Below, piece after piece: positions 50,001-63,033 of a stretch of DNA of 64,000 bases. The notes under the pieces were generated by a model, which saw only the letters and a list, made by a program, of their open reading frames with translations, was not told the DNA's origin and ran no database searches. Source of the stretch: Sanderia malayensis (Eukaryota; Cnidaria; Scyphozoa; Semaeostomeae; Pelagiidae). Position 1 is the first letter of the stretch. Each line of letters starts with the position of its first letter. The translations under genes and the position numbers were made by a program. The stretch is taken from the NCBI GenBank assembly GCA_013076295.1, contig RQOL01000618.1, positions 62,001 to 126,000 on the forward strand. The letters are read 5' to 3'.

Positions 50001-53000
50001 CTAGCTACATTTTCAGTGATGTTAACATTCATTCCCACAATTTAAACATGAAACCATGTAAATAGAAATAAAACTAATAAAAATATAACATTCATTCCCA
50101 CAATTTACACTAGTGAAAAATAACATTCGTTCCCACAATTTTCACTGATGAAGATTAATATTCATTCCCACAATTTGCACATCAATCCACGTTAATAAAT
50201 CTCAAACATAGTGAAAACACTTTTAGTTATTTTTTCGGTGATATTAGCATTCATTCCCACAATGTACACATTATTCCACGTAAATACGGCAAAAATAATA
50301 AAAATATAAGATTCATTCCCACAATTTACAATAATGAAAATTGAAAACACTCTTAGTCACATTGTCAGTGATGTTAACATTTTTCCCACAATTTACACAG
50401 GAAACCATGTAAATAGAAATAAAACTACTAAAATATAACATTTAGTCCCACAATTTACACTAATGAAAAATAACATTCATTCACACAATTTAGATTGATG
50501 AAAATTAACATTCATTCCCACAATTTTCACATGAATCCACGTCAATTCATTTCAAGTTTAGTGAAAACATTTTTAGTTACTTTTTTCAGTTATGTTAACA
50601 TTCATTCCCACAATTTACACATGGATCCATGTAAATGGAGCTAAAAGTAAAAAACGTATAAAATGCATTCCCACAAATTACACTAATGAACATATAATCT
50701 TCATTCCCACAATTTACACTAAAGAAAGTTGACATTCATCGGCACAATTTACATTAATGAAATTAACATTCATTCCAACAATTTAAACTTGGTTTCACGT
50801 TAATACATTTAAAACTGAGTAAAATACACGATTATTCACGTGTTTTCAGTGATATTATCATTCATTCCCACATTTACACATGATTTCACGCAAATACGGC
50901 TAAAACAAATCAAAATATAACATTCATCCCCACAATTTACTATAATGAAGATTAGAATTCATTCCCACACTTTTCACATGATTCCACGTTAATACATTTG
51001 AAATTTAGAGAAAACATTTTTAGTTACTTTTTTCAGTTATGTTAACATTCATTTCCACAATTTACACATAAATTCATGTAAATAGAGCTAAAAGTAATGA
51101 AAGTATAAAATGCATTCCCACAAATTACACTAATGAACATATAACCTTCATTCCCACATTTACACTAAAGAAAGTTGACATTCATTCGCACATCTTAAAC
51201 TAATGAAAGTAAACATTTACACATTCCCATAATTGAAACATGATTAAACGCTAATACACTTAAAACTTAGTGAAATAAACTATTATTCACGTGTTTTCAG
51301 TAATATTAACATTCATTCCCACAATTTACACATGAATGCATGTAAAAAGAGCTAAAACTAATAAAAATATAACATTCATTCCCACAATTTAGGCTGATGA
51401 AAATTAACATTCATTCCCACAATTTACAGACGATTTCAAGCAAATACGGCTAAAACAAATAAAAATATAACATTCATCCCCACAATTTACTATAATGAAG
51501 ATTAGAATTCATTCCCACACTTTTCACATGAATCCACGTTAATTCGTTTGAAAATTAGTGAAAATATTTTAGTTACTTTTTTCAGTTATGTTAACATTCA
51601 TTTCCACAATTTACACATAAATCCATATAAATAGGGCTAAAAGTAATAAAAGTATAACCTTCATTCCGACAATTTACACTAATGAAAAAATTCATTCCCA
51701 CAATTAAGACTGATGAAAATTAATATTCATTCCCACAATTTACACGCGAATCCAGGTAAATAGAGCAAATTATAACATTCACTCAAACAATTTACACTAA
51801 TGAAGATTAACATTCATTCCAACAAGTTGAACATGAATCCAGGTGAATACATCCAAAACGTAATGAAAACACCTTTAGTTACTTTTTTCAATGATATTAG
51901 CATTCATTCCCACAATCTACACATGAATCCACGTAAATACAGCTAAAACCAATAAAAATATAACATTCATTCCCACAATTTATTATAATGAAGATTAAAT
52001 TAACACCAACACCTTTCACATGAATCCACGTTAATACATCTAAAACTTAGTGAAAACAATCCTAGCTACATTTTCAGTGATGTTAACATTCATTCCCACA
52101 ATTTAAACATGAAACCATGTAAATAGAAATAAAACTAATAAAAATATAACATTCATTCCCACAATTTACACTAGTGAAAAATAACATTCGTTCCCACAAT
52201 TTTCACTGATGAAGATTAATATTCATTCCCCAATTTGCACATCAATCCACGTTAATAAATCTCAAACATAGTGAAAACACTTTTAGTTATTTTTTCGGTG
52301 ATATTAGCATTCATTCCCACAATGTACACATTATTCCACGTAAATACGGCAAAAAATAATAAAAATATAAGATTCATTCCCACAATTTACAATAATGAAA
52401 ATTGAAAACACTCTTAGTCACATTGTCAGTGATGTTAACATTTTTCCCACAATTTACACAGGAAACCATGTAAATAGAAATAAAACTACTAAAATATAAC
52501 ATTCAGTCCCACAATTTACACTAATGAAAAATAACATTCATTCACACAATTTAGATTGATGAAAATTAACATTCATTCCCACAATTTTCACATGAATCCA
52601 CGTCAATTCATTTCAAGTTTAGTGAAAACATTTTTAGTTACTTTTTTCAGTTATGTTAACATTCATTCCCACAATTTACACATGGATCCATGTAAATGGA
52701 GCTAAAAGTAAAAAACGTATAAAATGCATTCCCACAAATTACACTAATGAACATATAATCTTCATTCCCACAATTTACACTAAAGAAAGTTGACATTCAT
52801 CGGCACAATTTACATTAATGAAAATTAGCATTCATTCCAACAATTTAAACTTGGTTTCACGTTAATACATTTAAAACTGAGTAAAATACACGATTATTCA
52901 CGTGTTTTCAGTGATATTATCATTCATTCCCACAATTTACACATGATTTCACGCAAATACGGCTAAAACAAATCAAAATATAACATTCATCCCCAAATTT

Positions 53001-56000
53001 ACTATAATGAAGATTAGAATTCATTCCCACACTTTTCACATGATTCCACGTTAATACATTTGAAATTTAGAGAAAACATTTTTAGTTACTTTTTCAGTTA
53101 TGTTAACATTCATTTCCACAATTTACACATAAATTCATGTAAATAGAGCTAAAAGTAATGAAAGTATAAAATGCATTCCCACAAATTACACTAATGAACA
53201 TATAACCTTCATTCCCACAATTTACACTAAAGAAAGTTGACATTCATTCGCACATCTTAAACTAATGAAAGTAAACATTTACACATTCCCATAATTGAAA
53301 CATGATTAAACGCTAATACACTTAAAACTTAGTGAAATAAACTATTATTCACGTGTTTTCAGTAATATTAACATTCATTCCCACAATTTACACATGAATG
53401 CATGTAAAAAGAGCTAAAACTAATAAAAATATAACATTCATTCCCACAATTTAGGCTGATGAAAATTAACATTCATTCCCACAATTTACAGACGATTTCA
53501 AGCAAATACGGCTAAAACAAATAAAAATATAACATTCATCCCCACAATTTACTATAATGAAGACTAGAATTCATTCCCACACTTTTCACATGAATCCACG
53601 TTAATTCGTTTGAAAATTAGTGAAAATTTTTAGTTACTTTTTTCAGTTATGTTAACATTCATTTCCACAATTTACACATAAATCCATATAAATAGGGCTA
53701 AAAGTAATAAAAGTATAACCTTCATTCCGACAATTTACACTAATGAAAAAAACATTCATTCCCACAATTAAGACTGATGAAAATTAATATTCATTCCCAC
53801 AATTTACACGCGAATCCAGGTAAATAGAGCAAATTATAACATTCACTCAAACAATTTACACTAATGAAGATTAACATTCATTCCAACAAGTTGAACATGA
53901 ATCCAGGTGAATACATCCAAAACGTAATGAAAACACCTTTAGTTACTTTTTTCAGTGATATTAGCATTCATTCCCACAATCTACACATGAATCCACGTAA
54001 ATACAGCTAAAACCAATAAAAATATAACATTCATTCCCACAATTTATTATAATGAAGATTAAATTAACACCAACACCTTTCACATGAATCCACGTTAATA
54101 CATCTAAAACTTAGTGAAAACAATCCTAGCTACATTTTCAGTGATGTTAACATTCATTCCCACAATTTAAACATGAAACCATGTAAATAGAAATAAAACT
54201 AATAAAATATAACATTCATTCCCACAATTTACACTATTGAAAAATAACATTCGTTCCCACAATTTTCACTGATGAAGATTAATATTCATTCCCACAATTT
54301 GCACATCAATCCACGTTAATAAATCTCAAACATAGTGAAAACACTTTTAGTTATTTTTTCGGTGATATTAGCATTCATTCCCAATGTACACATTATTCCA
54401 CGTAAATACGGCAAAAAATAATAAAAATATAAGATTCATTCCCACAATTTACAATAATGAAAATTGAAAACACTCTTAGTCACATTGTCAGTGATGTTAA
54501 CATTTTTCCCACAATTTACACAGGAAACCATGTAAATAGAAATAAAACTACTAAAATATAACATTCAGTCCCACAATTTACACTAATGAAAAATAACATT
54601 CATTCACACAATTTAGATTGATGAAAATTAACATTCATTCCCACAATTTTCACATGAATCCACGTCAATTCATTTCAAGTTTAGTGAAAACATTTTTAGT
54701 TACTTTTTTCAGTTATGTTAACATTCATTCCCACAATTTACACATGGATCCATGTAAATGGAGCTAAAAGTAAAAAACGTATAAAATGCATTCCCACAAA
54801 TTACACTAATGAACATATAATCTTCATTCCCACAATTTACACTAAAGAAAGTTGACATTCATCGGCACAATTTACATTAATGAAAATTAACATTCATTCC
54901 AACAATTTAAACTTGGTTTCACGTTAATACATTTAAAACTGAGTAAAATACACGATTATTCACGTGTTTTCAGTGATATTATCATTCATTCCCACAATTT
55001 ACACATGATTTCACGCAAATACGGCTAAAACAAATCAAAATATAACATTCATCCCCACAATTTACTATAATGAAGATTAGAATTCATTCCCACACTTTTC
55101 ACATGATTCCACGTTAATACATTTGAAATTTAGAGAAAACATTTTTAGTTACTTTTTTCAGTTATGTTAACATTCATTTCCACAATTTACACATAAATTC
55201 ATGTAAATAGAGCTAAAAGTAATGAAAGTATAAAATGCATTCCCACAAATTACACTAATGAACATATAACCTTCATTCCCACAATTTACACTAAAGAAAG
55301 TTGACATTCATTCGCACATCTTAAACTAATGAAAGTAAACATTTACACATTCCCATAATTGAAACATGATTAAACGCTAATACACTTAAAACTTAGTGAA
55401 ATAAACTATTATTCACGTGTTTTCAGTAATATTAACATTCATTCCCACAATTTACACATGAATGCATGTAAAAAGAGCTAAAACTAATAAAAATATAACA
55501 TTCATTCCCACAATTTAGGCTGATGAAAATTAACATTCATTCCCACAATTTACAGACGATTTCAAGCAAATACGGCTAAAACAAATAAAAATATAACATT
55601 CATCCCCACAATTTACTATAATGAAGATTAGAATTCATTCCCACACTTTTCACATGAATCCACGTTAATTCGTTTGAAAATTAGTGACAATATTTTTAGT
55701 TACTTTTTTCAGTTATGTTAACATTCATTTCCACAATTTACACATAAATCCATATAAATAGGGCTAAAAGTAATAAAAGTATAACCTTCATTCCGACAAT
55801 TTACACTAATGAAAAAAACATTCATTCCCACAATTAAGACTGATGAAAATTAATATTCATTCCCACAATTTACACGCGAATCCAGGTAAATAGAGCAAAT
55901 TATAACATTCACTCAAACAATTTACACTAATGAAGATTAACATTCATTCCAACAAGTTGAACATGAATCCAGGTGAATACATCCAAAACGTAATGAAAAC

Positions 56001-56704
56001 ACCTTTAGTTACTTTTTTCAATGATATTAGCATTCATTCCCACAATCTACACATGAATCCACGTAAATACAGCTAAAACCAATAAAAATATAACATTCAT
56101 TCCCACAATTTATTATAATGAAGATTAAATTAACACCAACACCTTTCACATGAATCCACGTTAATACATCTAAAACTTAGTGAAAACAATCCTAGCTACA
56201 TTTTCAGTGATGTTAACATTCATTCCCACAATTTAAACATGAAACCATGTAAATAGAAATAAAACTAATAAAAATATAACATTCATTCCCACAATTTACA
56301 CTAGTGAAAAATAACATTCGTTCCCACAATTTTCACTGATGAAGATTAATATTCATTCCCACAATTTGCACATCAATCCACGTTAATAAATCTCAAACAT
56401 AGTGAAAACACTTTTAGTTATTTTTTCGGTGATATTAGCATTCATTCCCACAATGTACACATTATTCCACGTAAATACGGCAAAAAATAATAAAAATATA
56501 AGATTCATTCCCACAATTTACAATAATGAAAATTGAAAACACTCTTAGTCACATTGTCAGTGATGTTAACATTTTTCCCACAATTTACACAGGAAACCAT
56601 GTAAATAGAAATAAAACTACTAAAATATAACATTCAGTCCCACAATTTACACTAATGAAAAATAACATTCATTCACACAATTTAGATTGATGAAAATTAA
56701 CATT
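41065..56704 (+). repeat. Satellite array, block 2: higher-order repeat of about 2.06 kb
   Basis: Same satellite family and orientation as block 1, but organised in regular higher-order units. The landmark GATTGATG before 'AAAATTAACATTCATTCCC' (AAA shortened to AA in some copies) occurs at 43104, 45163, 47223, 49285, 50493, 52554, 54616 and 56685, giving spacings of 2059, 2060, 2062, 1208, 2061, 2062 and 2069. Copies differ by scattered single-base deletions and few substitutions. Each full unit contains two E-box-like CACGTG sites in 'TTATTCACGTGTTTTCAGT'. The array starts mid-unit at the hAT-like end and stops at the insertion at 56705. No genes. Confidence 0.95.
49285..50492 (+). repeat. 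Shortened higher-order unit with an 854-bp internal deletion
   Basis: This unit is 1,208 bp instead of about 2,062. Around 49861-49875 the text passes directly from the 'ACACATAAAT' variant of one box to the 'CCACGTAAATACAGC' variant of a box normally about 850 bp downstream. The breakpoint lies in shared box sequence, so out-of-register recombination between boxes explains it. Confidence 0.85.
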
Positions 56705-56878
56705 AATTAATAGAGACTAGCCGGGGGCACTCGCTACGCTCGCTTCCCGGAGCCCCTCAAGTACAAAAAGTTTAATGTGGTTGGCGCGCTTCGCGCGCTG
56801 CATTCGCTCCCGCTCATGCCCATACATACATACATACATACATACATACATACATAGATACATACATACATACATACA

Positions 56879-56912
<34 letters not shown>

Positions 56913-57097
56913 CATACATACATACATACATACATACATACATACATACATGAGCAATGTAATGTAAGTACATGTTATGTGTGTTTAATTATGGTGCAAA
57001 AATGAATTTACCAAAATATAATTTGTCCTACAACACACGCGATCTGTTAAAGAGGCTAGCGCTAAATGTTAGCAAAAGAAATATTAAAATTAACATT
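56693..57097. mobile_element. Short CpG-rich insertion in satellite, flanked by AAAATTAACATT
   Basis: About 381 bp (56705-57085) of unrelated sequence lies between identical 12-bp flanks AAAATTAACATT (56693-56704 and 57086-57097), a possible target-site duplication. The head is CpG-rich with 'CACTCGCTACGCTCGCTT' and the hairpin GCGCGCTTCGCGCGC, then comes a long CATA microsatellite, then AT-rich sequence. No RNA polymerase III boxes or ORF could be identified with confidence. It may be SINE-like or a MITE, and the family is unknown to me. Confidence 0.5.
56821..56950. repeat. (CATA)n microsatellite
   Basis: About 130 bp of tandem CATA units with two interruptions (TAGATA, TATATA). Frames through it give Tyr/Met/Cys/Val or His/Thr/Ile/Tyr runs on either strand and are not genes. 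Confidence 0.97.
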
Positions 57098-57617
57098 CAT
57101 TCCCACAATTTTCACATGAAACCATGTTAATACGACTAAAACTTAGTGAAAACACTTTTAGTTACTTTTTCAGTGATATTAGCATTCATTCCCAGAATTT
57201 GCAGATGAATCCACGTAAATACAACTAAAACTAAGGAAATTATAGCATTCATCCCCATAATTAAGACAAATGAAACTTAACATTCATTCCCACCATTTAC
57301 ACTAATGAAAAATAACATTCATTCCCACAATTTAGACTGATGAAAATTAATATTCATTCCCACAATTTACACATGAATCCACGTGAATACATCCAAGACA
57401 TAGTGACAACATTTTTAGTTACTTTATTCAGTAATATCAAAATTCATTCCCACAATTTACACATGAATCCACGTAAATACAGTTAAACTAATGAACATAT
57501 AGCAGTCATTCCCACAATTTACACTAAAGAAATTATCATTAATTCCCACAATTTTCACTAATGAGAATTAACATTCGTTCCCAGAATTTACATATGAATT
57601 CACGTTAATAAATACTC
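57098..57617 (+). repeat. Satellite remnant, right edge of the array
   Basis: About 520 bp of the same box-and-spacer satellite, more diverged than block 2. It ends at about 57617, where unique sequence begins. As at the left edge near 18 kb, divergence is higher at the border. Confidence 0.9.
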
Positions 57618-57883
57618 CCTATTGACGTAGTTAGTTTCGTTATCGTTTGTATCGTTTGTGTCGTTTGTATCGTTGTTACGTGATTTTAGTAGTTAACTGT
57701 AAGGGTTTTAGTTTTAATTAATCACTTTTTAGACTCCCCTGGATTTTTAAGCATGACGTAGGAGAGAGCATGCCGTTGAGGAGCGAGATGCTTGAGAAAG
57801 ATCTTGTTGCCGTTGTTTTGGAGCATGTGTTTGGGGATCGAGATGCTTGAGAGAGATCTTGTTGCCTCAGCTGTTAGTTGCTA
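57618..57883. other. Non-coding junction with short direct repeats
   Basis: Contains imperfect 'CGTTTGTAT' repeats (57641-57675) and a roughly 30-bp direct repeat with the core GAGATGCTTGAGA (about 57783 and 57838). No gene is seen. Confidence 0.6.
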
Positions 57884-58320
57884 TTAAAGTGCCTCTACCC
57901 CTTATTTTTTTATTCTTTACATCGATAAAACTTTCTTTGCTGATTCTAGATCCGAAAATATTTTTTAAATTTGACGTATAGTTATCGAGTTATAACGTGG
58001 TAAAGTGTCGATGTTTCGCCATTTTCGCCATTTTTTTGGTTAACTTTTAGGACTGAGTCGAATCAACTATGACATCATAGTTGAGCCTAGTTGTGCCCCC
58101 CCGTTCATTTTCCCGTACTGAAGAAACAAATCTGACATCCATTTTCTCTCACACGATGGGCTTGATATTTGTTTTTTGACTTTGATGATAAGAAACAGGC
58201 TGGCGCATAATGAGATTGGAATTTGAAAGGCTTGCGATGAGTTGGTAGCTGTGGGGAGGAATTACAATATTCCCATGTAGTGCCTGCTTGTTGTGCTCAG
58301 TGGCGGCGGGCGTAGGCCTA

Positions 58321-58919
58321 CATTCAGTATAATAAATAGTGTTTGCGCTTTGGCGTGTCTGTCTCGTTATTTGTATTCGTGGGAATTTGTGCAATGTTGG
58401 TGATCAGAATTGAATAGAAAGTTTTCATAAATTAACATTGTTAGTCGGATAATAGTTCATGACAGTAAGGATTGCAGAGTGCCGAGGAATGCAAAGATGG
58501 CAAGGGGATACGATCGATTGCGCAGACCGATGAAGGAGAACATGATGCATTTGATCCTATTTGGCTTAGAACTCTTTCACTCAAAGCCATGGAAGAGATT
58601 TGAGCGAGAAAAGAAATGTTGAAAGAAAACTTTCCGGGCATTTGACTGGATCTGAATTATTATCTTTTTGTTGTGTATTTGATGAAGTAAAAGTGTGTAT
58701 CAAAATTCAATAGACGCAACATAATTTAGGCCATCATATCCGTGTCAGTCTAAACCTTTGGGGTTTGAAGAGGGCCTGAAAAGATTCGATTTTCATTTGG
58801 AACAGCAAGTGTAGAAAATCTGCAACACAATTCCTTATACTACACACGAATTTCGTTATTGTACCGAAATTGTTGCGCTTTGTTGTTTGATTTATTTCAT
58901 TCATGATGATGCGTGCGTC
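58321..58919. other. Centre of the Kolobok-like element, no recognisable gene
   Basis: Minus-strand frames at 58441-58641 and 58734-58922 have no identifiable domains. They may be decayed transposase or non-coding filler. Confidence 0.4.
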
Positions 58920-59082
58920 CATAGAATTTCTTCCATCGTTGCGAATTGATGAAATCTATCCATCTCCTTCTCCTCACAGTTTTAGGGCGATCATCCTGAT
59001 ATAGCAGAATTTTGTGAAGCCATGCAAATTCTGATTTATCGGGTGTATTTCCATGGGCTAGCAAAACACATCGATATGGCAT
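58920..59082 (-). pseudogene. THAP-like zinc-finger exon remnant of the Kolobok-like element
   Basis: Minus-strand frame from ATG 59082: 'MPYRCVLLAHGNTPDKS', then 'LHKILLYQDDRP' and 'RRRRWIDFINSQR'. The first Cys, the His in L-H-x, the basic patch and the Trp follow the start of a THAP domain (C2CH DNA-binding finger of Kolobok and P-element transposases). The second Cys of the finger is replaced and the distal Cys-His pair is not present, so it cannot fold normally. The size matches a first exon. Assignment is by motif only. Confidence 0.5.
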
Positions 59083-59582
59083 ATTTTCCCAGTTTCACAC
59101 ATAAATTTAACAATCTTTAATCACGTTTTCATTCTCTGTCCAGTTCCCGTACAGTTTTAACATTGCACGGCCTACGGCTGCCGCCACTGAGCACAACGAG
59201 CAGCCACTATATGGGAATTTTGTAATTCCTCTCCACAGCTGCAAACTCATCGCAAGTCTTTCAAACCCAAATGCCATAATGCGCCAACCTGTTTCTAATC
59301 ATCAAAGTCAAAAAAACAAATATCTAGCCCATCGTGTGAGAGAAAATCGATGTCAGATTTGTTGCTTCAGTACGGGAAAATGAACGGGGCACAACTAGGC
59401 TCAACTATGATGTCGTAGTGGACTCGACCCAGTCCTAAAAGTTAACAACGAAAAAGTGGCACGCGTTGCCTCGTATCTCAAAAACTACTAGTCATATCAA
59501 AAACATATAAACGGATTCAGAATCAGCGCATTCGAATCTATAGTTTTAGCCAATAACAAAGTAAGGTGTAGAGGCACTTTAA

Positions 59583-61000
59583 ATTTGTTGCTTTTGCGTC
59601 CGTTTTTCGCAGTATTGGAGATACTGTGATGTTTGTCGTGTGTCGATTGTCGTACTGTATGCTGCAAGGAAGCTCTAGATTATGTGGAGGAAATGAAAGA
59701 ATAGAATTGTGTCGTTTTTTGTTTATTTTGTGTCTTTTCGTGTTGTTCGTCTCACAAAGGAAACTGATGGTAACAAGAGAAAAAGCCTTAGACCCACGGA
59801 ATCTAGTTTACATAACAACATGTTTTGGAAAAGTTTTAGGGTATAGTGATTTCCGGTTTTAGTATCACGACCAGAACTCTCACCGAAAGGATCATCCAAG
59901 AATGGATTTCACCTATTTTGCTGACCAAATCAATCAAGACTTACTTGAACTTGCTATCGAGGTAATGTAATTCCTTTCTTTATGTATTAAAAGGCACTGC
60001 AGCCAATATCTGCCTACGTGAAGCAGAATATAAGTGACCGTGATGTAGGCCTTCTGATCTAAACTTCAATATTCCATTTATTAACTATTAAATGGAAGAA
60101 TCCCGACTGAACATAAAAAGCGTTCAAGGTATTAACATAAAGCTCCGAATCGCGTTATTATCCATCAAAACCACACTAACAGGAAATGATCATTCCCTAC
60201 AAGTTTGATTAAGCAATGTTTTGTACCATGTTCTATTTTCCGCTTCGCATTTTCCTATCCAATCACTATTCCAGTATCTTTGGTGAAAGCAACCAAAGAA
60301 AAAGAGCCAGAGGCAAAGCGAGCGAAAATACATAATAATGAAGATATCGAGTCCACCACCGAAGCTGACGTAGATGATTAACTGAGTGAGCTTGGTTTGA
60401 TTTTTTGGCGACTCCTCTGGTGAAAGTGATTGCAGTGATGAAGATACTGACTGGGCTCCATGAAGTTTCTTTTTTGATAGTTTTAGTTTTAGATATTTAA
60501 CTTTGAGCTTTTTAAATTTTCTCATTGCGTCACAATCAGTGAATGGCCGTCTAAGCATACCTTCATGACAGCATGTACATGATTCCGTTCATTTCTACAA
60601 CCTTTTATGTTTTCATGGCCATAAACTGATTTTCGATTATTTTACATATCTTTTCATCCCTTTTAGTCATTTTAAGCATTTTGATGACGTCATCGTGAGA
60701 ATGCTGATGTTGTCACATTTTAATTTCCCTTCGCTCATTCGATAGGTAGCCTAAGGATCTATCGATTGATGCAATTTTCAATGCTCTACCTAAAACATGG
60801 AGTCAGATAATCGAGATCTTATTTTTCTGTCAACCTTTAAAGTGACGTCATCACCACGCTAGCATCCAGGCATAATTTAGCTGGACCCATCTTGGAATGT
60901 TAATCTCCACCCCTTAAATCATAGGAACATAGAAATAAACTACCGGTTAGGCAATTTGTTAGATTGTCGCGATTTGTTAGATTGTAAGTCAAGGAATGCG
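59583..61000. other. Intergenic sequence without a supported gene
   Basis: There are two modest frames. One at 59626-59862 (plus, 78 codons) has a hydrophobic middle. The other at 60190-60558 (minus, 122 codons) has a Lys/Leu-rich start 'FKKLKVKYLKLKLSKKK' and a later hydrophobic stretch. Neither shows a known domain. The Lys-rich part could be a relic of a transposon gene. Confidence 0.4.
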
Positions 61001-61009
61001 GCCAATAGT

Positions 61010-62230
61010 TTTTGGAAAAGAATCAAAGCCAGGATTAAAGGACAAGTTGAAGAAAGCTGAGGTTCGATTAACTTCTGGGATTGCGTGACATTCATCCACC
61101 ATGGCAGTTGATCATCTTGGGGAGATAGTTAAAAGGGCATGAGCGTTAGCAAATGCAGCGCACGAATTGCGCCTATCAGTCATCAGTCATGGGGAGAAAT
61201 TTGTCAGCAAGAGGCAGCAAGTGGTGAAATTCGTCTTCATGTTACGAATTACAGTTTGCTACTGACAAAAGTCATTTCACCAGCTATCAAACTTGAATTG
61301 CAAAAGCATGTCAAGGGCAAAGAATTTGCAGTGCGAATTAATAAAACAAAAGATATTGCGGCAAAGAAAAACCTTTGTATTTGCATACGATACTTTAGTG
61401 AAAAAAGTATGACTATTGAAACATCTTATGCTGGCATTGTGGAAGTTTTTGATGTCTCTGAAAGAAATTGGTTTGGGCTTGGTAAACTGCTTTGGTCTTT
61501 GAAAAGACGGTGCATCAACTATTATAGGCGAGAGAAGTTTGTCAAGGATTCGCATGCCTTATGATTCGCATGATTCGCACACAGCATGCCTTTGCGGAAA
61601 TGCCTATAAATCATGGTTTCCTTCTAAAGCATCGTCAACATCGCTAAAGCAAGTGTGACGGAGATATCAAGACGGTGCAAAAGCTTTCTTGTAGATCTCT
61701 TGAATCAAGTGGAGAATAGATTGCCGCTTAATGAAACGATATTTCCTGGATTAAACTACTTGAATTCCAAAATTTTCCTTTGCCAAATAGATCGTCCGCT
61801 TCTGAATTCTCTGTCAATGTTACACATAGCAGAAAACATGAAAGTTGTCGAGGAGCAGTATCATCAAATTTTGCATGATGTGGGTGTGATGTGTGATGTG
61901 GGTATGGCGGAAAAATTCCAGTTGATTCGTCAGAATTTTGGGTAAAGGTGTTCAAGCATGAAACATCTTCAGGAAAAAGGACTTTTAGAACTGGCCATTT
62001 ACGCGTTAACAGTACTTGCCACGCCTGTCAGTAATGCTGTCTGTGAAAGAGTGTTTTCACAACTGACCTGCGTCAAAACAAAGCTAAGGAATCGAATGAA
62101 ACTGGAGATGATAAATGCTATTATAAGAATTTGCAAAACTCGAATGTAAGGAAATGCTGCACGGACTTTCAAGCCACTTCCCAAATGTTGACACTTTTCA
62201 AGTCGATCTCAATCCGTCAACAAACGTCAT
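61010..62230 (+). pseudogene. Decayed hAT-superfamily transposase
   Basis: Pieces in several plus-strand frames align in order to a hAT transposase of the DUF4371/ZMYM-like group: 'KLKKAEVRLTSGIA' near 61040, then 'VISPAIKLELQKHVKGKEFA' with 'LCICIRYFSEK' (61139-61564), then 'FLVDLLNQVENRLP' (61655-61945), and the C-terminal dimerisation domain 'TPVSNAVCERVFSQL' with 'KTKLRNRMKLEMINAII' (61958-62149). The catalytic region that normally reads D-E-T-T-D here reads 'INKTKDI', so the first catalytic Asp is gone. Several frameshifts, stops, and a deletion of the central domain show it is dead. No TIRs were found. Confidence 0.8.
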
Positions 62231-62844
62231 CAGAGACAGAAGAAATTAACGTTTCTGATTACTTTTGAAAATGAAATCCTTTCTTCTTTAATTTAAAATT
62301 TGCCTTAGACATGATACATAGTTTATGCATATTTTCCAATGTTCTTTGTTGTAACCACCATGTACTCCTCAGTTTGACAATGGAACTTCACTGAATCAAA
62401 CCCAACAACGGCAAGACACTCGAACTCGTGGAACACATGATTCTGGCTCTACACAAAGGTATGGTGCTTTTAGAAATGTCAATGACCTCCCCGTATTTAC
62501 ATTTGGAAATGGACCACAACGTGTGAAAAAGAGATAAAAGCCCCCCCTCGATTAAGCCGCCCACTGAAAATGTCAAAAATAAACAAGCCCCCAGGGGGCT
62601 AATTCAATGTTTTACGGTAAACCCATTTTACCTTTTTGGACTCATCGATTCGGCATTAATGTGTCTTATTTTCATTGAAGTTGGGGAGGGTTATAATTTT
62701 GTGATATTCGCGCGTGACCATTGTATAAAACAACCTTTCTACAGACTGTCCATGTCATTCTGCTAATGTCGATTGTACTTTTCAAATGATTATTTGGCAA
62801 GTAAAAAAGTTGCCGTTTTGTCGTGTTAAGTCTCTCAATCTCAT

Positions 62845-62882
62845 TCTCTCTCTCCCCCCCCCCCCTCTCTCTCTCTCTCTCT
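62845..62882 (+). repeat. C-run and (CT)n microsatellite
   Basis: CTCTCTCT, then about 12 C, then about 10 CT units. Length is probably unstable. Confidence 0.95.
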
Positions 62883-63033
62883 TAAACACCCACATGCTAA
62901 TTGGTAGAGCAAGGGTGAATTTCGTTTTTACCCAATCAACTTTTTTGTTTAAAATCATTCTAAGCCAATCAGAATCCACTAAAATCGACGAGTTTGTTTA
63001 CATATTTCTTGGTAAAGGCCTTTGCAGTCACAT

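Larger units (their letters stand above)
57884..59582. mobile_element. Kolobok-like element with ~420-bp TIRs and TTAA flanks
   Basis: The element 57888-59578 begins AGTGCCTCTACCCCTTA and ends with the inverted counterpart (reading TAAGGTGTAGAGGCACT). TTAA flanks both ends (57884-57887 and 59579-59582). Inverted similarity runs inward over about 57888-58320 and 59168-59578, for example 'TGCTCAGTGGCGGCGGGCGT' against the right-arm 'GCCGCCACTGAGCACAA'. The unpaired centre holds a decayed minus-strand THAP-like exon. TTAA duplication together with a THAP domain points to the Kolobok superfamily. No transposase core is present, so it is non-autonomous. Confidence 0.78.

Noticed and set aside
53641..56704. 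Possible CENP-B box in the higher-order satellite
   Set aside because: No match to the TTCG...CGGG core was found by eye, so any centromere role would need other evidence.
56717..57005. Three open frames of 76-79 codons through the CATA run
   Set aside because: Microsatellite translations on both strands; compositionally trivial.
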